Shown: positions 5,872 to 13,019 of the stretch, piece by piece | Layout of the letters: each line of letters begins with the position of its first letter | Position numbering within the stretch: the stretch's first letter is position 1 | NCBI GenBank assembly: GCA_964428175.1 | Contig: CAYRXM010000105.1 | Location: 1 to 17,490 of the forward strand | Reading direction: 5' to 3' | Length of the DNA stretch: 17,490 nt | From: CAYRXM01 sp964428175 | GTDB taxonomy: Bacteria; Chloroflexota; Anaerolineae; JAFGEY01 | The notes under the pieces: generated by a model | Database searches by the model: none | Seen by the model: only the letters and a program-made list of their open reading frames with translations | What the model was told of the DNA's origin: nothing | Program-made: the position numbers and the translations under genes

Positions 5872-6431
5872 AGTGGGACACAAGGACGATAATCAACGAT
5901 TATCTGACTCATCGAGGCTGCCCGGTCTCACAGGCCGTCGATGGCGCCGCGGCGCTGGCGCAAATCGCTGCCGACCCGCCCGACGTGATTCTGCTGGACA
6001 TCGGGCTGCTGGACGTGTCAGGCACAGAATTGTTCGCCGACATACAGGCGCAGTGCCCGAACGCAGCGGTGATTTTCATCAGCGCGCTGAACCAGGGTGA
6101 ACTGGCCGCCGAGCTGGTGCGGCGCGGAGCGGTTCACTATCTGGTCAAGCCGATCCAGATGAGCCGCTTGTGGGCGACCGTGCAGGAGGCGTGGGCGGCG
6201 CGGCAGGCGCGGTTGGAGAAGACAGCGCCCCTGCACGAGTTGACCCCGCGCGAGCACGAGGTGCTGGCCTTGCTGGGTGAGGGCAAGACAGACGACGAGA
6301 TTGCCAAGTCACTTGCCATTCGCAAAAGTACGGCCAAGACGCATATCCACCACATCCTGGACAAGCTGAACCTGCGCGGACGGATAGACGCGGCCTTGTG
6401 GTGGCAAAGGAACCGCACGAGGATCAAATGA
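5832..6431 (+). CDS. NarL/LuxR-type two-component response regulator
   Basis: A 199-residue regulator with an N-terminal receiver (residues about 6-122) and a C-terminal LuxR-type helix-turn-helix (about 136-192). Receiver residues seen: acidic pair Asp12-Asp13 in VVDDE, phospho-acceptor Asp56 in DVILLDIGLL, Ser84 in FISAL and Lys106 in LVKP. The output domain shows LTPREHEVLALLGEGKTDDEIAKSL and the recognition helix STAKTHIHHILDKLNL. ATG 5832 has AGAGGTGG upstream; an earlier in-frame ATG at 5775 has no ribosome site and lies upstream of the duplicated block. No histidine kinase is adjacent, so it is an orphan regulator here. Its 5' end is duplicated 185 bp upstream, and its leader contains a palindrome cluster, so leader-level control is possible. 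Confidence 0.93.
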   Translation: MIGCVPRVLVVDDEWDTRTIINDYLTHRGCPVSQAVDGAAALAQIAADPPDVILLDIGLLDVSGTELFADIQAQCPNAAVIFISALNQGELAAELVRRGAVHYLVKPIQMSRLWATVQEAWAARQARLEKTAPLHELTPREHEVLALLGEGKTDDEIAKSLAIRKSTAKTHIHHILDKLNLRGRIDAALWWQRNRTRIK

Positions 6432-6439
6432 CTACGAAG

Positions 6440-6477
6440 AAACCGGGTTTGAGCCAGACGGTGCAAGCCCGGTTTTT
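6440..6477 (+). terminator. Terminator of the response regulator gene
   Basis: AAACCGGGTTTG (6440-6451) pairs with CAAGCCCGGTTT (6464-6475) with one G-U wobble, followed by a short T-run. The AAACCGGGTTT core recurs in the inverted-repeat element at 6643-6780. Confidence 0.85.
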
Positions 6478-6527
6478 GTGTTCAAAAAATCCATCGAACG
6501 ATGGACGACAGGGCGGTGAAAGTGTGG

Positions 6528-6562
6528 TACACTAAAAGTGTCATCACCGGAGATGTCGGTGA
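6528..6562 (+). promoter_or_regulatory. Possible promoter and leader hairpin before the MITE-like element
   Basis: TACACT (6528-6533), with a TG dinucleotide just upstream, resembles an extended -10 box; no good -35 is seen. It is followed by a hairpin TCACCG (6544-6549) / CGGTGA (6557-6562). It may drive the matrixin gene through the inverted-repeat element. Confidence 0.3.
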
Positions 6563-6580
6563 GTTGTTCAAACAGGAAAG

Positions 6581-6742
6581 GTGAAAATAAAAGCAAACAA
6601 ATGGCAAGTACTTGCAGACTGTGTGCGAGCAACCGTTACGGCCCTAGCAGCTTGTCGGAGAAACCGGGTTTATGCTCATTGCGTGATAATCCAGAATTAT
6701 AGAATGTGCCGTTCGACAGTTTATGCTCATAGAAAAGCATAA
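6581..6742 (+). CDS. Doubtful small ORF running into the MITE-like element
   Basis: A GTG-started frame of 53 codons; the first 21 codons (VKIKANKWQVLADCVRATVT...) precede the inverted-repeat element and the rest is read through it to a TAA. AGGA lies only three bases upstream of the GTG, which is closer than usual. If the element is removed, the frame would stop at once at ATGACA. It may be a leader peptide, the stump of a broken gene, or chance. Confidence 0.2.
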   Translation: MKIKANKWQVLADCVRATVTALAACRRNRVYAHCVIIQNYRMCRSTVYAHRKA

Positions 6743-6780
6743 ACCCGGTTTCTGTTCCATTTCTCCGACAGGCTGCTAGG
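6643..6780. mobile_element. 138-bp MITE-like inverted-repeat element
   Basis: Both ends begin CCTAGCAGC and continue TGTCGGAGAAA (read inward from each end) with a single T/C difference over 21 bases. Further inside, AAACCGGGTTTATGCT on the left recurs inverted on the right after a 9-base interruption, and GTTTATGCT/AGCATAAAC forms a further inner hairpin. No protein is encoded. Non-coding, with long terminal inverted repeats, this is the structure of a miniature inverted-repeat transposable element; a target duplication is not clear. It lies 56 bp ahead of the matrixin start. Confidence 0.8.
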
Positions 6781-6835
6781 ATGACATTATCACCAAGTAA
6801 AAATCTGCTTGGGCTACAAGCAAAGGAGGCTATAC

Positions 6836-7417
6836 ATGAAAAGAAAAGTAACCAGAATGCTCATCGGCATAGTAATTGTTGCCGTCGTCGTTAGTGGCGG
6901 CAACATAGTCAGGGCGTTTGTTGTTCAGAATCCAATATGGGATCTCGGCGGATCGAATTATGTGACCTATAAAGCAAGCGAGTTATCTTCAAGTATGCAA
7001 GATCGATTTTCAGATGCGCGTGCCACATGGAATAATGTGCCAGGGTCAAACCTCTTCTTTTTACGCAACGATGCCTCGTATAAACTCCGAGCTTTTACTG
7101 GGTATATAGATGGTACTGGTATAATCCTGGCGGTCACAAACCGCTATTGGCCTTGGGATACCTATATTTCATCAGCTACAGTCAAATTGGACCAAGATGA
7201 GTACTGGTATACAGGTACGGGAACTCCCGGCATTAACGAATATGATTCCTGGTCAGTATTCACACATGAATTGGGGCATGCTGTTGGGATACAACACACC
7301 AATCTCTCCTGCAGCGGAAGCGATCGCCCAACAATGTGTGGCTCTATCGATAAGCAGGATGTATTTTTTCGTTCTCTAGAAAAAGATGATCAAGATGCGA
7401 TCGAGTGGCTCTATTAA
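6836..7417 (+). CDS. Exported matrixin (M10A-type) metalloprotease
   Basis: A 193-residue zinc protease. The N-terminus has lysine/arginine residues then a hydrophobic stretch (residues about 8-27, ending VRA-FV), an apparent signal peptide or anchor. The catalytic domain shows DARATWN, a short beta core and HELGHAVGIQH (144-154), the metzincin HExxHxxGxxH motif, then PTMCGS with the Met-turn methionine about residue 167. There is no cysteine-switch propeptide and no binding module, so it is a minimal secreted matrixin. ATG 6836 follows AAAGGAGG with good spacing; an in-frame ATG at 6809 lacks one. The gene is visibly AT-richer than those beyond 8.2 kb and sits directly after a MITE-like element, hinting at acquisition. 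The gene at 7464 is probably co-transcribed. Confidence 0.9.
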   Translation: MKRKVTRMLIGIVIVAVVVSGGNIVRAFVVQNPIWDLGGSNYVTYKASELSSSMQDRFSDARATWNNVPGSNLFFLRNDASYKLRAFTGYIDGTGIILAVTNRYWPWDTYISSATVKLDQDEYWYTGTGTPGINEYDSWSVFTHELGHAVGIQHTNLSCSGSDRPTMCGSIDKQDVFFRSLEKDDQDAIEWLY

Positions 7418-7463
7418 CCCCGGGTGCTTCGAGCAATATCTAAAAAGATAAAAAGGATAAATT

Positions 7464-8072
7464 ATGAGAAAACATGCCAAAACCATCATCATTCTTTGTC
7501 TGGTTTTGTTAGTCGGCGTCTGGGCAGGTTCAGCAATCTGGCGATTTGTGATGACCAGATTTGCGATCACGGACGCGCTCTATGCTGGTGTCTCATTTGA
7601 GGATATGCTGACCGGGTCAGACTTGAGCTTTGCCGGCATGGTACTTGAAATCGGTGATGCACGTTGGAATCAAGACAACGGCCTGCCCTGGACGGGCGAC
7701 GATGCATTCATCTACCATACCATCACCTGCCTGGTAGCTCAGCCCATTGCTGGAACCGCTTTAGAAGGAACCATGGAGGAAAAGATTGTTTTGACCATTG
7801 TTGGTAGTCCAAGCCCAGGCAGCGATAAACAGCATATCGTTATGGAAAATGATCAGATCTTAGCTGTGGGCGATCAAGTCATTGTTTTTGCCAGGCAAAC
7901 AGAACTGATCTGGCGCAAGCCAGACCGCAAGCCAGTAACGGTGCTTGCCGGATATCCGCCGCATTCGATCTTGGTCAAGAGCAAAGATGGTTTATATCGT
8001 TCTACTCGTGACGGCCCATACACGTTTGATGAGGTTGCCAGGTTGATAGAGGCAAAGCGCAATGCAGAATAA
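7464..8072 (+). CDS. Membrane-anchored or secreted protein of unknown function next to matrixin
   Basis: A 202-residue protein with basic residues then a single hydrophobic segment (about residues 7-30), followed by an extracytoplasmic domain rich in beta strands: FAGMVLEIGDARW, FIYHTITCLV, KIVLTIVGSP, NDQILAVGDQVIVFAR, and a helical tail (FDEVARLIEAKRNAE). The alternation of strands with VGDQVIVF suggests a small barrel or sandwich, but I recognise no family and no catalytic motif. AAGGATAA precedes ATG 7464. It begins 46 bp after the matrixin stop with similar AT-rich base use, so the two probably form one unit; a partner, inhibitor or substrate of the protease is a guess. Confidence 0.8.
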   Translation: MRKHAKTIIILCLVLLVGVWAGSAIWRFVMTRFAITDALYAGVSFEDMLTGSDLSFAGMVLEIGDARWNQDNGLPWTGDDAFIYHTITCLVAQPIAGTALEGTMEEKIVLTIVGSPSPGSDKQHIVMENDQILAVGDQVIVFARQTELIWRKPDRKPVTVLAGYPPHSILVKSKDGLYRSTRDGPYTFDEVARLIEAKRNAE

Positions 8073-8174
8073 TCTCATTCCAGCACCAACAAAACTGGTT
8101 CCGTTCAATGGGCATTACCTTCTCGGCCCCACATTCCGGCATGGGATCTTTAATACTGTGCCGTGAACAAGAAT

Positions 8175-8216
8175 GTGCCGACGAAAACCGACCGCTGTTG
8201 TCGGCATCGTCGGCAC
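8175..8216. repeat. Inverted repeat in the gap after the matrixin pair
   Basis: GTGCCGACG (8175-8183) pairs perfectly with CGTCGGCAC (8208-8216); an inner TCGGCA (8201-8206) can pair with the left arm instead, giving two exclusive folds. Role unknown. Confidence 0.45.
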
Positions 8217-8233
8217 GAGAAAAAGCTCGATCC

Positions 8234-8266
8234 GAGTGCGCGGCTTGGCCGTGCACTCATTTTTTT
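8234..8266. terminator. Terminator between convergent genes
   Basis: GAGTGCGCGGC (8234-8244) pairs with GCCGTGCACTC (8248-8258) with one wobble over a 3-nt loop, then TTTTTTT (8260-8266) on the plus strand. The stem overlaps the TGA of the PspA-like gene; on the minus strand the stem is followed about 9 bases later by TTTTT. Confidence 0.88.
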
Positions 8267-8916
8267 GCGTCCAACCGGGCGCGCAGCGCCTCCAACTCGG
8301 CATCGACCTGTGCCTGGGCGAGCTGTCCTTCCAGCGAACTCGCTTCCAACTCGCGCGCCGTCTCCAGAATCGCGTCGCGCGCCTCGCCCTGCTCAACCGC
8401 CGCACCCAGCGTCTGGTCCAGGTTGCGGATCACCGAATCCCGGCGGAAGGCCTGCCGGATTTGCACCTCCGTCTCCTGACGCTGATGCCGGGTCTGGATC
8501 AGGTCGCGCTGGCGGCGCGCCGCGTCGAGCCGGATGGTCAACTCGTGGGCGCGGCTGCGCAACCCGGCGATGGCTTGATTCTGCCGGGCCAGTTCGGCGC
8601 GGATTTCTTTCAGCGCACGCGCATAGGCCAACTTGCGTTCGATCGCCCGCCGCGCCTCATCCTCGCGGCCCTCGCGCAGCGCACCTTCAGCGCGACCTTC
8701 CCACTCTTGCACCAGGGCGACGGCGGCCAACACCTCGCGTTCCAGCGCCTTTTCCTGAACCAGCGCCGCCGCCGCCGCCTGACGCACCTCGCCCAGACTG
8801 CCCTCTGCCCTGTCGATCAACCGTTCGATCTCGTCCAGATCGGCGTCGTATTCAGAGTTGAACATACGGCGAATGAGGTGGTATATTTTGTTCAGCCAGG
8901 TTCCATGATTTTTCAC
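8257..8916 (-). CDS. PspA/IM30-like membrane-remodelling protein
   Basis: A 219-residue, almost wholly helical protein of the PspA/IM30/ESCRT-III type. The N-terminus (LNKIYHLIRRMFNSE, residues about 8-22) is an amphipathic helix, followed by DEIERLIDRAEGSLGEVRQAAA and long charged coiled coil (about 45-215) with the usual helical hairpin of the family (EARRAIERKLAYARALKEI). PspA proteins bind stressed inner membranes and limit proton leakage. Divergence from textbook PspA is considerable, so the family is likely rather than certain. GTG 8916 has AAGG ten bases upstream; an internal ATG 51 bases later has no ribosome site and would remove the amphipathic helix. It follows the oxidoreductase gene by 53 bp with a hairpin between. 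Confidence 0.8.
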   Translation of the reverse strand: MKNHGTWLNKIYHLIRRMFNSEYDADLDEIERLIDRAEGSLGEVRQAAAAALVQEKALEREVLAAVALVQEWEGRAEGALREGREDEARRAIERKLAYARALKEIRAELARQNQAIAGLRSRAHELTIRLDAARRQRDLIQTRHQRQETEVQIRQAFRRDSVIRNLDQTLGAAVEQGEARDAILETARELEASSLEGQLAQAQVDAELEALRARLDAKK

Positions 8917-8934
8917 ACCAGCAGCCTTGTAGAC

Positions 8935-8959
8935 CGGGCCAGTTTCACAAACCGGCCCG
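8935..8959 (-). other. Hairpin between the oxidoreductase and PspA-like genes
   Basis: On the minus strand CGGGCCGGTTT pairs with AAACTGGCCCG (one wobble) over a GTG loop. No T-run follows, so it may attenuate read-through or protect the upstream message rather than terminate. Confidence 0.5.
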
Positions 8960-8969
8960 ATCTGATCGT

Positions 8970-10076
8970 TTATTCATCCAAAAAGCCGTGCATCAGGTTC
9001 AAGGGCAGGGGAGCCGGACGCTCGCAGGTGCTGTCCAGGGTGGCATAGACGCCGCTGCCCGCCGCATCGTGGACGGCGTGCATGATGTCGAGCACGTGGT
9101 AGGTCAGCGATTCGTTGGCGCGGTGGCGGCGGCCGCTGCGCAGCGCATAGCACAGATCGGCCAGGCCCAGCCCGCGGCTGTTTTCGGCGTAACCGAAGGC
9201 CAGCGGCACTTCGCTCCACTCTTTGGCTTCGGCGCGACGCACCAGCACCGGCCCGCCAAAGGTGTTCGGATCGGGCACCGAGAGCGAGCCTTGCGAGCCG
9301 TAAATCTCGATGCGTGGCAGGTTGGCCGCCCACACGTCAAAGCTGGTGATGAGGGTGCCGATCGCGCCGTTGGCGAAATCGAGCACGCCAACCACGTGGG
9401 TCGGCACTTCGACCTCGACCCTGGTGCCGAACTTTTTCTCGCTGGTGATCGTCCGCTCGGGAAAGGTGATCCGCGCGCTGCCGCTGACCCGCCGCACCGG
9501 GCCGATCAGGTTGACCAGCGCGGTCAGGTAATACGGCCCCATGTCGAACATCGGCCCGCCGCCGACTTTGTAGTAAAATTCGGGATCGGGGTGCCAGCTT
9601 TCGTGGCCGTGGCAAGTCATGAACGCCGTCGCCGCCACCGGTTCGCCGATCCAGCCGTCGTCGATCAGCTTGCGACAGGTCTGGATGCCGCCGCCGAGAA
9701 AGGTATCCGGCGCGCCGCCGACCAGCAGTCCCTTTTCTTTCGCCATCCGGAGCAGCTTTTTCCCATCGGCGCGGGTGATGGTGAGCGGTTTTTCATTGTA
9801 CACGCTCTTGCCCGCTTCGACCGCCTGGAAGGCGACCTCGGCGTGGGCGTTGGGGATGGTGATGTTGAGGATGACCTCGATCTCTGGGTCGGCCAGCAGT
9901 TCGGCGGGCTTGCAGGCGCGGGGAATGTCGAATGCCGCCGCTTGAGCCTCGGCGCGCTCCGGGATCAGGTCCGCGCAGGCGACGAAATCGAGAATGTCGA
10001 GCCACTTGCTGTTTTTGAGGTAAATCGAGCTGATGTTGCCGCAGCCCATGACACCGACTCGAACTTTTTGTACCAT
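8970..10076 (-). CDS. Gfo/Idh/MocA family oxidoreductase
   Basis: A 368-residue NAD(P)-dependent oxidoreductase. The N-terminal Rossmann fold begins VRVGVMGCGNIS (residues about 5-16), a GxGxxx dinucleotide site, and continues to NEKPLT (about 96-101), which carries the family's catalytic EKP lysine. The C-terminal alpha/beta domain includes GGGPMFDMGPYYL and IEIYGSQGSL, typical of the sugar and inositol dehydrogenase-like members. The substrate cannot be named; a sugar or cyclitol is likely given the adjoining esterase. The frame extends upstream to 10157, but ATG 10076 has AAAGGAGAGG and begins the fold. It is the third gene downstream of the esterase and methyltransferase, separated from the latter by 89 bp holding two hairpins, so it may also have its own promoter. 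Confidence 0.94.
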   Translation of the reverse strand: MVQKVRVGVMGCGNISSIYLKNSKWLDILDFVACADLIPERAEAQAAAFDIPRACKPAELLADPEIEVILNITIPNAHAEVAFQAVEAGKSVYNEKPLTITRADGKKLLRMAKEKGLLVGGAPDTFLGGGIQTCRKLIDDGWIGEPVAATAFMTCHGHESWHPDPEFYYKVGGGPMFDMGPYYLTALVNLIGPVRRVSGSARITFPERTITSEKKFGTRVEVEVPTHVVGVLDFANGAIGTLITSFDVWAANLPRIEIYGSQGSLSVPDPNTFGGPVLVRRAEAKEWSEVPLAFGYAENSRGLGLADLCYALRSGRRHRANESLTYHVLDIMHAVHDAAGSGVYATLDSTCERPAPLPLNLMHGFLDE

Positions 10077-10102
10077 AAAAACCTCTCCTTTTTCTTTTTT
10101 AT

Positions 10103-10162
10103 CCGGCGTCGATGCCGGTTGACAGACGATCAACATATCGTGATTGCTTGTCAGCAATCACG
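10103..10162 (-). other. Two hairpins between the methyltransferase and oxidoreductase genes
   Basis: CGTGATTGCT (10139-10148) pairs perfectly with AGCAATCACG (10153-10162), just beyond the methyltransferase stop, and CCGGC (10103-10107) pairs with GCCGG (10114-10118) nearer the oxidoreductase. Neither has a clear T-run on the minus strand. The first is 10 bp with a 4-nt loop and could act as a weak terminator or processing site. Confidence 0.5.
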
Positions 10163-10165
10163 GCG

Positions 10166-10942
10166 CTAAGCACTTTTCTCCGAGCAGACGACCAGCATCA
10201 AATGATCTGCCGACGCGGGGATCGCAAGGTCGTAATCGCCATAGGCACGCCGGACGTGCATCCCTCGCACCCGGAATATCTCGTGCAGTTCTTCGAGGGT
10301 GTACAGGCGGGTGCTCGTCGGAAAGCCGCTTTCAATGGGCCTGATCAATGTTTCGCCATATCTCAAGGTGTACCCGGCATACAGCATCCGCGACGTCTCG
10401 CTGTCCCAGGCAAAATCGGCCAGAGACAGCGACTGGCTGCCCGCTTCCCAGTGCCGGCGCGGAAAATGTCGGCGCGCATACTCACCGCTGCACACGCCCA
10501 TCAGGTGCTTGCCGCCCGGCTTGAGTGCAGCGGAAATCAGGTCGAACAGCTTGAGGTTCTCGACATCGTTCTCCAAATAGCCAATTGCGCCGTCGGCCAT
10601 GTTGAACACCACGTCGAATTCGGCCTCAAAGGCGACCTCGCGCAGATCGGCGCAGATGAATTGGACATTGGCCAACCCGTTTTCGCGGGCCAGCCGCTGC
10701 GCTTCGGCGACATAGGCGGCGGTGATGTCGACGCCAACAACGTCATAGCCCCGGCGCGCCAGTTCGAGCGCGTGCCGTCCGTAGCCGCAGGCCAGGTCCA
10801 GAATTCGCCCTTTGCCTTGCAGGCCGAGTGCCTGCTCGACGAAATCGACCTCACGCGCGGTCTGTTCCACCCACGACATATCTTGAATGTCGAGCGACCA
10901 GATTTTCTTGTACCATTGCGGGTCAACGTTGTTTGTCACCAA
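10166..10942 (-). CDS. Class I SAM-dependent methyltransferase
   Basis: A 258-residue enzyme with the Rossmann-like SAM fold. Motif I is RILDLACGYGRHALELARRG (residues about 46-65), followed by the acidic ribose-binding end of strand two (VVGVDIT), FICADLREV and FDVVFNMADGAIGYL. The N-terminus (WYKKIWSLDIQDMSW) and Trp-rich tail resemble small-molecule methyltransferases, but no substrate can be read from sequence. GTG 10942 has GAGG seven bases upstream, and only 9 bp separate it from the stop of the hydrolase gene, so both are co-transcribed. A plus-strand frame of 640 codons crossing this gene and the hydrolase is a shadow. Confidence 0.92.
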   Translation of the reverse strand: MVTNNVDPQWYKKIWSLDIQDMSWVEQTAREVDFVEQALGLQGKGRILDLACGYGRHALELARRGYDVVGVDITAAYVAEAQRLARENGLANVQFICADLREVAFEAEFDVVFNMADGAIGYLENDVENLKLFDLISAALKPGGKHLMGVCSGEYARRHFPRRHWEAGSQSLSLADFAWDSETSRMLYAGYTLRYGETLIRPIESGFPTSTRLYTLEELHEIFRVRGMHVRRAYGDYDLAIPASADHLMLVVCSEKSA

Positions 10943-10951
10943 AATACCTCG

Positions 10952-12922
10952 TCAGGATTGGATGGTTTCCATCTCCGGTCCCCAGTGATCGATCACCGTG
11001 ACCTTGTCCCCCAGCGCTGCGATCACGTCGGGCAGATCGCACACGCGGAGCATCCCGCGCACGAAATTCGCGGCAGGCCAGGTTGTATAGGGCGTTTGCG
11101 TCCACTCGAAAACCGATTGGGGCGCATCCTTGAGCGTCACCGAGGCCACCCGCTCGTGGAACAGTGCCCCCAGCAGGGCCAAAATCGCGCCCTGGCCGCG
11201 CCCATAGAGGTGGACCTGGTCCACGCCCTCGTGCGCCAGCAGATCGATCACGCAGAGCAGATCGTAGACGCGGCGACCCATGTAGCTGCGGCCGAGCATC
11301 GCACCGTGGGCGTGAAACATGTAATCCATGCTGTAGACGTTGAAAAAGTCGTCGCGGTGCTCCTCCGGCATCGACTCGCCCAGCCCGCGCACGTCGAGGG
11401 CGAACAGGGGACGTTTTTCCTTGAGCGCGATTACCCATTTGTTTTCGGCCAGGTCGGCCTCGGCGGAGACGTGGGGCAGGTAGAGCCGCACTTGGGGATC
11501 GACATCCAAGCTGGTCGGATGTATCGCACCCGATGGGTGCGCATCCGACGGGTGCGTGGGTTCAGCGCAAACCTGCCGCAAGATCGCGCGGATGCCACCC
11601 TCCGTCTCGACGGCGTAGCGCGCGTGAACCTCGCCTTCCTTGTACACCGGCCTGGGAATGCGATAGTGAGGCAAAGAACGCGACGGGGGCAAGGTCAGCA
11701 GTTCGGCCAGGCGAGCTTTAAGCGCGGCGGCATCGAGTTGGAGTCGATCCTGGGCCGTTTCGCGCGCCTGATCGGCGATCAATTGATAGATCGGCACGCC
11801 CCCGACCTCATTGGTCTGCCCGGTGGGAGTGGCCCACAGGTCTTCCACCGGCAGCAGATCGATTTCTTGCTTTTGCACGACCGGCATCCCGGCATGCTTG
11901 CAGAAAAACGCGACCATCGCCTGCTGGTTTTCGACGTAATAGCCGTGCCCGTGCGGACCGATGAACATCTCGACCCGGTCGGCCGCGCCCAGCTTGCCGT
12001 AGAATGCCTGCACGTCAGCAAACGCACCCTTTAGCCCACGCCGGTCGAAAAAATCGTACTGCTGGCCCAACAGCAGCACCGGCTTGGGCGCACCGGCGAT
12101 GATGAAATCGGCGTGATCGATGCCCGCACCCAGCACATCCGGCGGGCACTGCTCGGCGTCGGCGGCCTCTTCGTTTTCCAGGTTGCTCAAAAACGAGATC
12201 ACAAAGCAGCTTGGCGCGACCATGGTAAAGCGGTCGTCGAGCGCCCACAGCCAGGTGGACATCGTCCCACCGCCCGAGTTGCCGGTCAGCCCGACGCGGG
12301 TGGGATCGACTTCCGGGCGAGAGAGCAGGTAGTCGAGCGCGCGGATGCCGTCCCAGGCCCGCCAAAAGCCAAACCAGTCGCCCAGCAGTTCGAGTTGCTT
12401 GCCAGCCATGTTGTGCGCGCTGGTGCCCCAGCCGACCTCGTCTCGATAGCCCGAACCGAGGTATTGATCGCGCTCGCCCTGGCAGATCGGGTCAAAGGTG
12501 AGGACGACAAATCCGGCGTAGGCCAGGCGCTGCGAAAACTGCTGGTACAGATCGCAGGCTTTGCCTGCCTCCGAATGGCCGCACGAACCGAGCACGCAGG
12601 GCGCCGGGCCGGTCAGATCGTTGGGGACATAGAGGTTGGCCGTGACCGGAAAGCCGGGCCGGCTTTCAAACATGACGTTTTCGACCCGAAACGCATCGCG
12701 CTCGATCACGCGCGTGACCTTGGGGTTCAGCGGCGTCTTGGGCGGCGGCCCGGCCTGGGGGGCGAACACACGCCGGATCACCTCGCGCACGTGCTGCTGA
12801 TAGTCCCGCGCCTGTCCAGGCGATGAAAGGGCGGCCAATCGCGCCCGGCGTTCGGCAAGAATCTCGCGCACCTGACGCACGTATTCGTCAAGAACCATAT
12901 GCTGGTAGCCATTGCGGTACAT
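10952..12922 (-). CDS. Two-domain alpha/beta hydrolase, acetyl-xylan-esterase-like
   Basis: A 656-residue protein made of two alpha/beta hydrolase domains. The first (residues about 85-345) has the nucleophile elbow GNSGGG with Ser about 216, a probable Asp about 290 (GQQYDFFD) and His in GPHGHGYY about 324-326. The second (about 430-650) has RPLFALDVRGLGES, then GRGQG where a GxSxG elbow would be, so it seems to lack the nucleophile and may be structural or substrate-binding. The layout fits large esterases annotated as acetyl xylan esterase-like. GAGGAGG abuts the first ATG (12928), so the second ATG (12922), six bases further, is preferred. No signal peptide is seen, so it likely acts in the cytoplasm on imported sugars. 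It is followed 9 bp later by a methyltransferase gene. A short HPSDAHPSG repeat lies between the domains. Confidence 0.88.
   Translation of the reverse strand: MYRNGYQHMVLDEYVRQVREILAERRARLAALSSPGQARDYQQHVREVIRRVFAPQAGPPPKTPLNPKVTRVIERDAFRVENVMFESRPGFPVTANLYVPNDLTGPAPCVLGSCGHSEAGKACDLYQQFSQRLAYAGFVVLTFDPICQGERDQYLGSGYRDEVGWGTSAHNMAGKQLELLGDWFGFWRAWDGIRALDYLLSRPEVDPTRVGLTGNSGGGTMSTWLWALDDRFTMVAPSCFVISFLSNLENEEAADAEQCPPDVLGAGIDHADFIIAGAPKPVLLLGQQYDFFDRRGLKGAFADVQAFYGKLGAADRVEMFIGPHGHGYYVENQQAMVAFFCKHAGMPVVQKQEIDLLPVEDLWATPTGQTNEVGGVPIYQLIADQARETAQDRLQLDAAALKARLAELLTLPPSRSLPHYRIPRPVYKEGEVHARYAVETEGGIRAILRQVCAEPTHPSDAHPSGAIHPTSLDVDPQVRLYLPHVSAEADLAENKWVIALKEKRPLFALDVRGLGESMPEEHRDDFFNVYSMDYMFHAHGAMLGRSYMGRRVYDLLCVIDLLAHEGVDQVHLYGRGQGAILALLGALFHERVASVTLKDAPQSVFEWTQTPYTTWPAANFVRGMLRVCDLPDVIAALGDKVTVIDHWGPEMETIQS
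11525..11557. repeat. Short GGGTGCG repeat/hairpin inside the esterase gene
   Basis: GCACCCGATGGGTGC is a palindrome-like hairpin, followed by a near repeat ending GACGGGTGCG. In the protein it gives THPSDAHPSG in the linker between the two hydrolase domains, in frame. Confidence 0.6.
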
Positions 12923-12944
12923 ATCCATCCTCCTCGATGGGAAC

Positions 12945-13016
12945 CCGAGACCGCCGACTGCCGACCACTGACCGCGGTCGGCGGTCGGTGGTCGGTGGTC
13001 GGTGGTCGGTGGTCAG
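12945..13016. repeat. Heptamer tandem array with inverted flank
   Basis: Six 7-bp units (CGGTCGG twice, TGGTCGG three times, then TGGTCAG) run from 12975 to 13016. To their left (about 12945-12974) related units occur on the opposite strand, meeting at the perfect palindrome GACCGCGGTC (12970-12979), so the whole can fold into one long hairpin. It fills nearly the entire gap between the aminotransferase stop and the esterase ribosome site. It looks like the short tandem heptamers known from cyanobacteria and some Chloroflexota. Confidence 0.85.
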
Positions 13017-13019
13017 CCG

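Noticed and set aside
5485..5912. Two minus-strand frames sharing a VHHQHARHAADHFPP segment
   Set aside because: The shared peptide is just the 61-bp direct repeat read on the wrong strand.
10112..12034. 640-codon open frame on the plus strand across the methyltransferase and esterase genes
   Set aside because: It is antisense to two genes with clear family motifs; its protein is His/Gln/Arg-rich without any domain, as expected of a GC-rich shadow frame.
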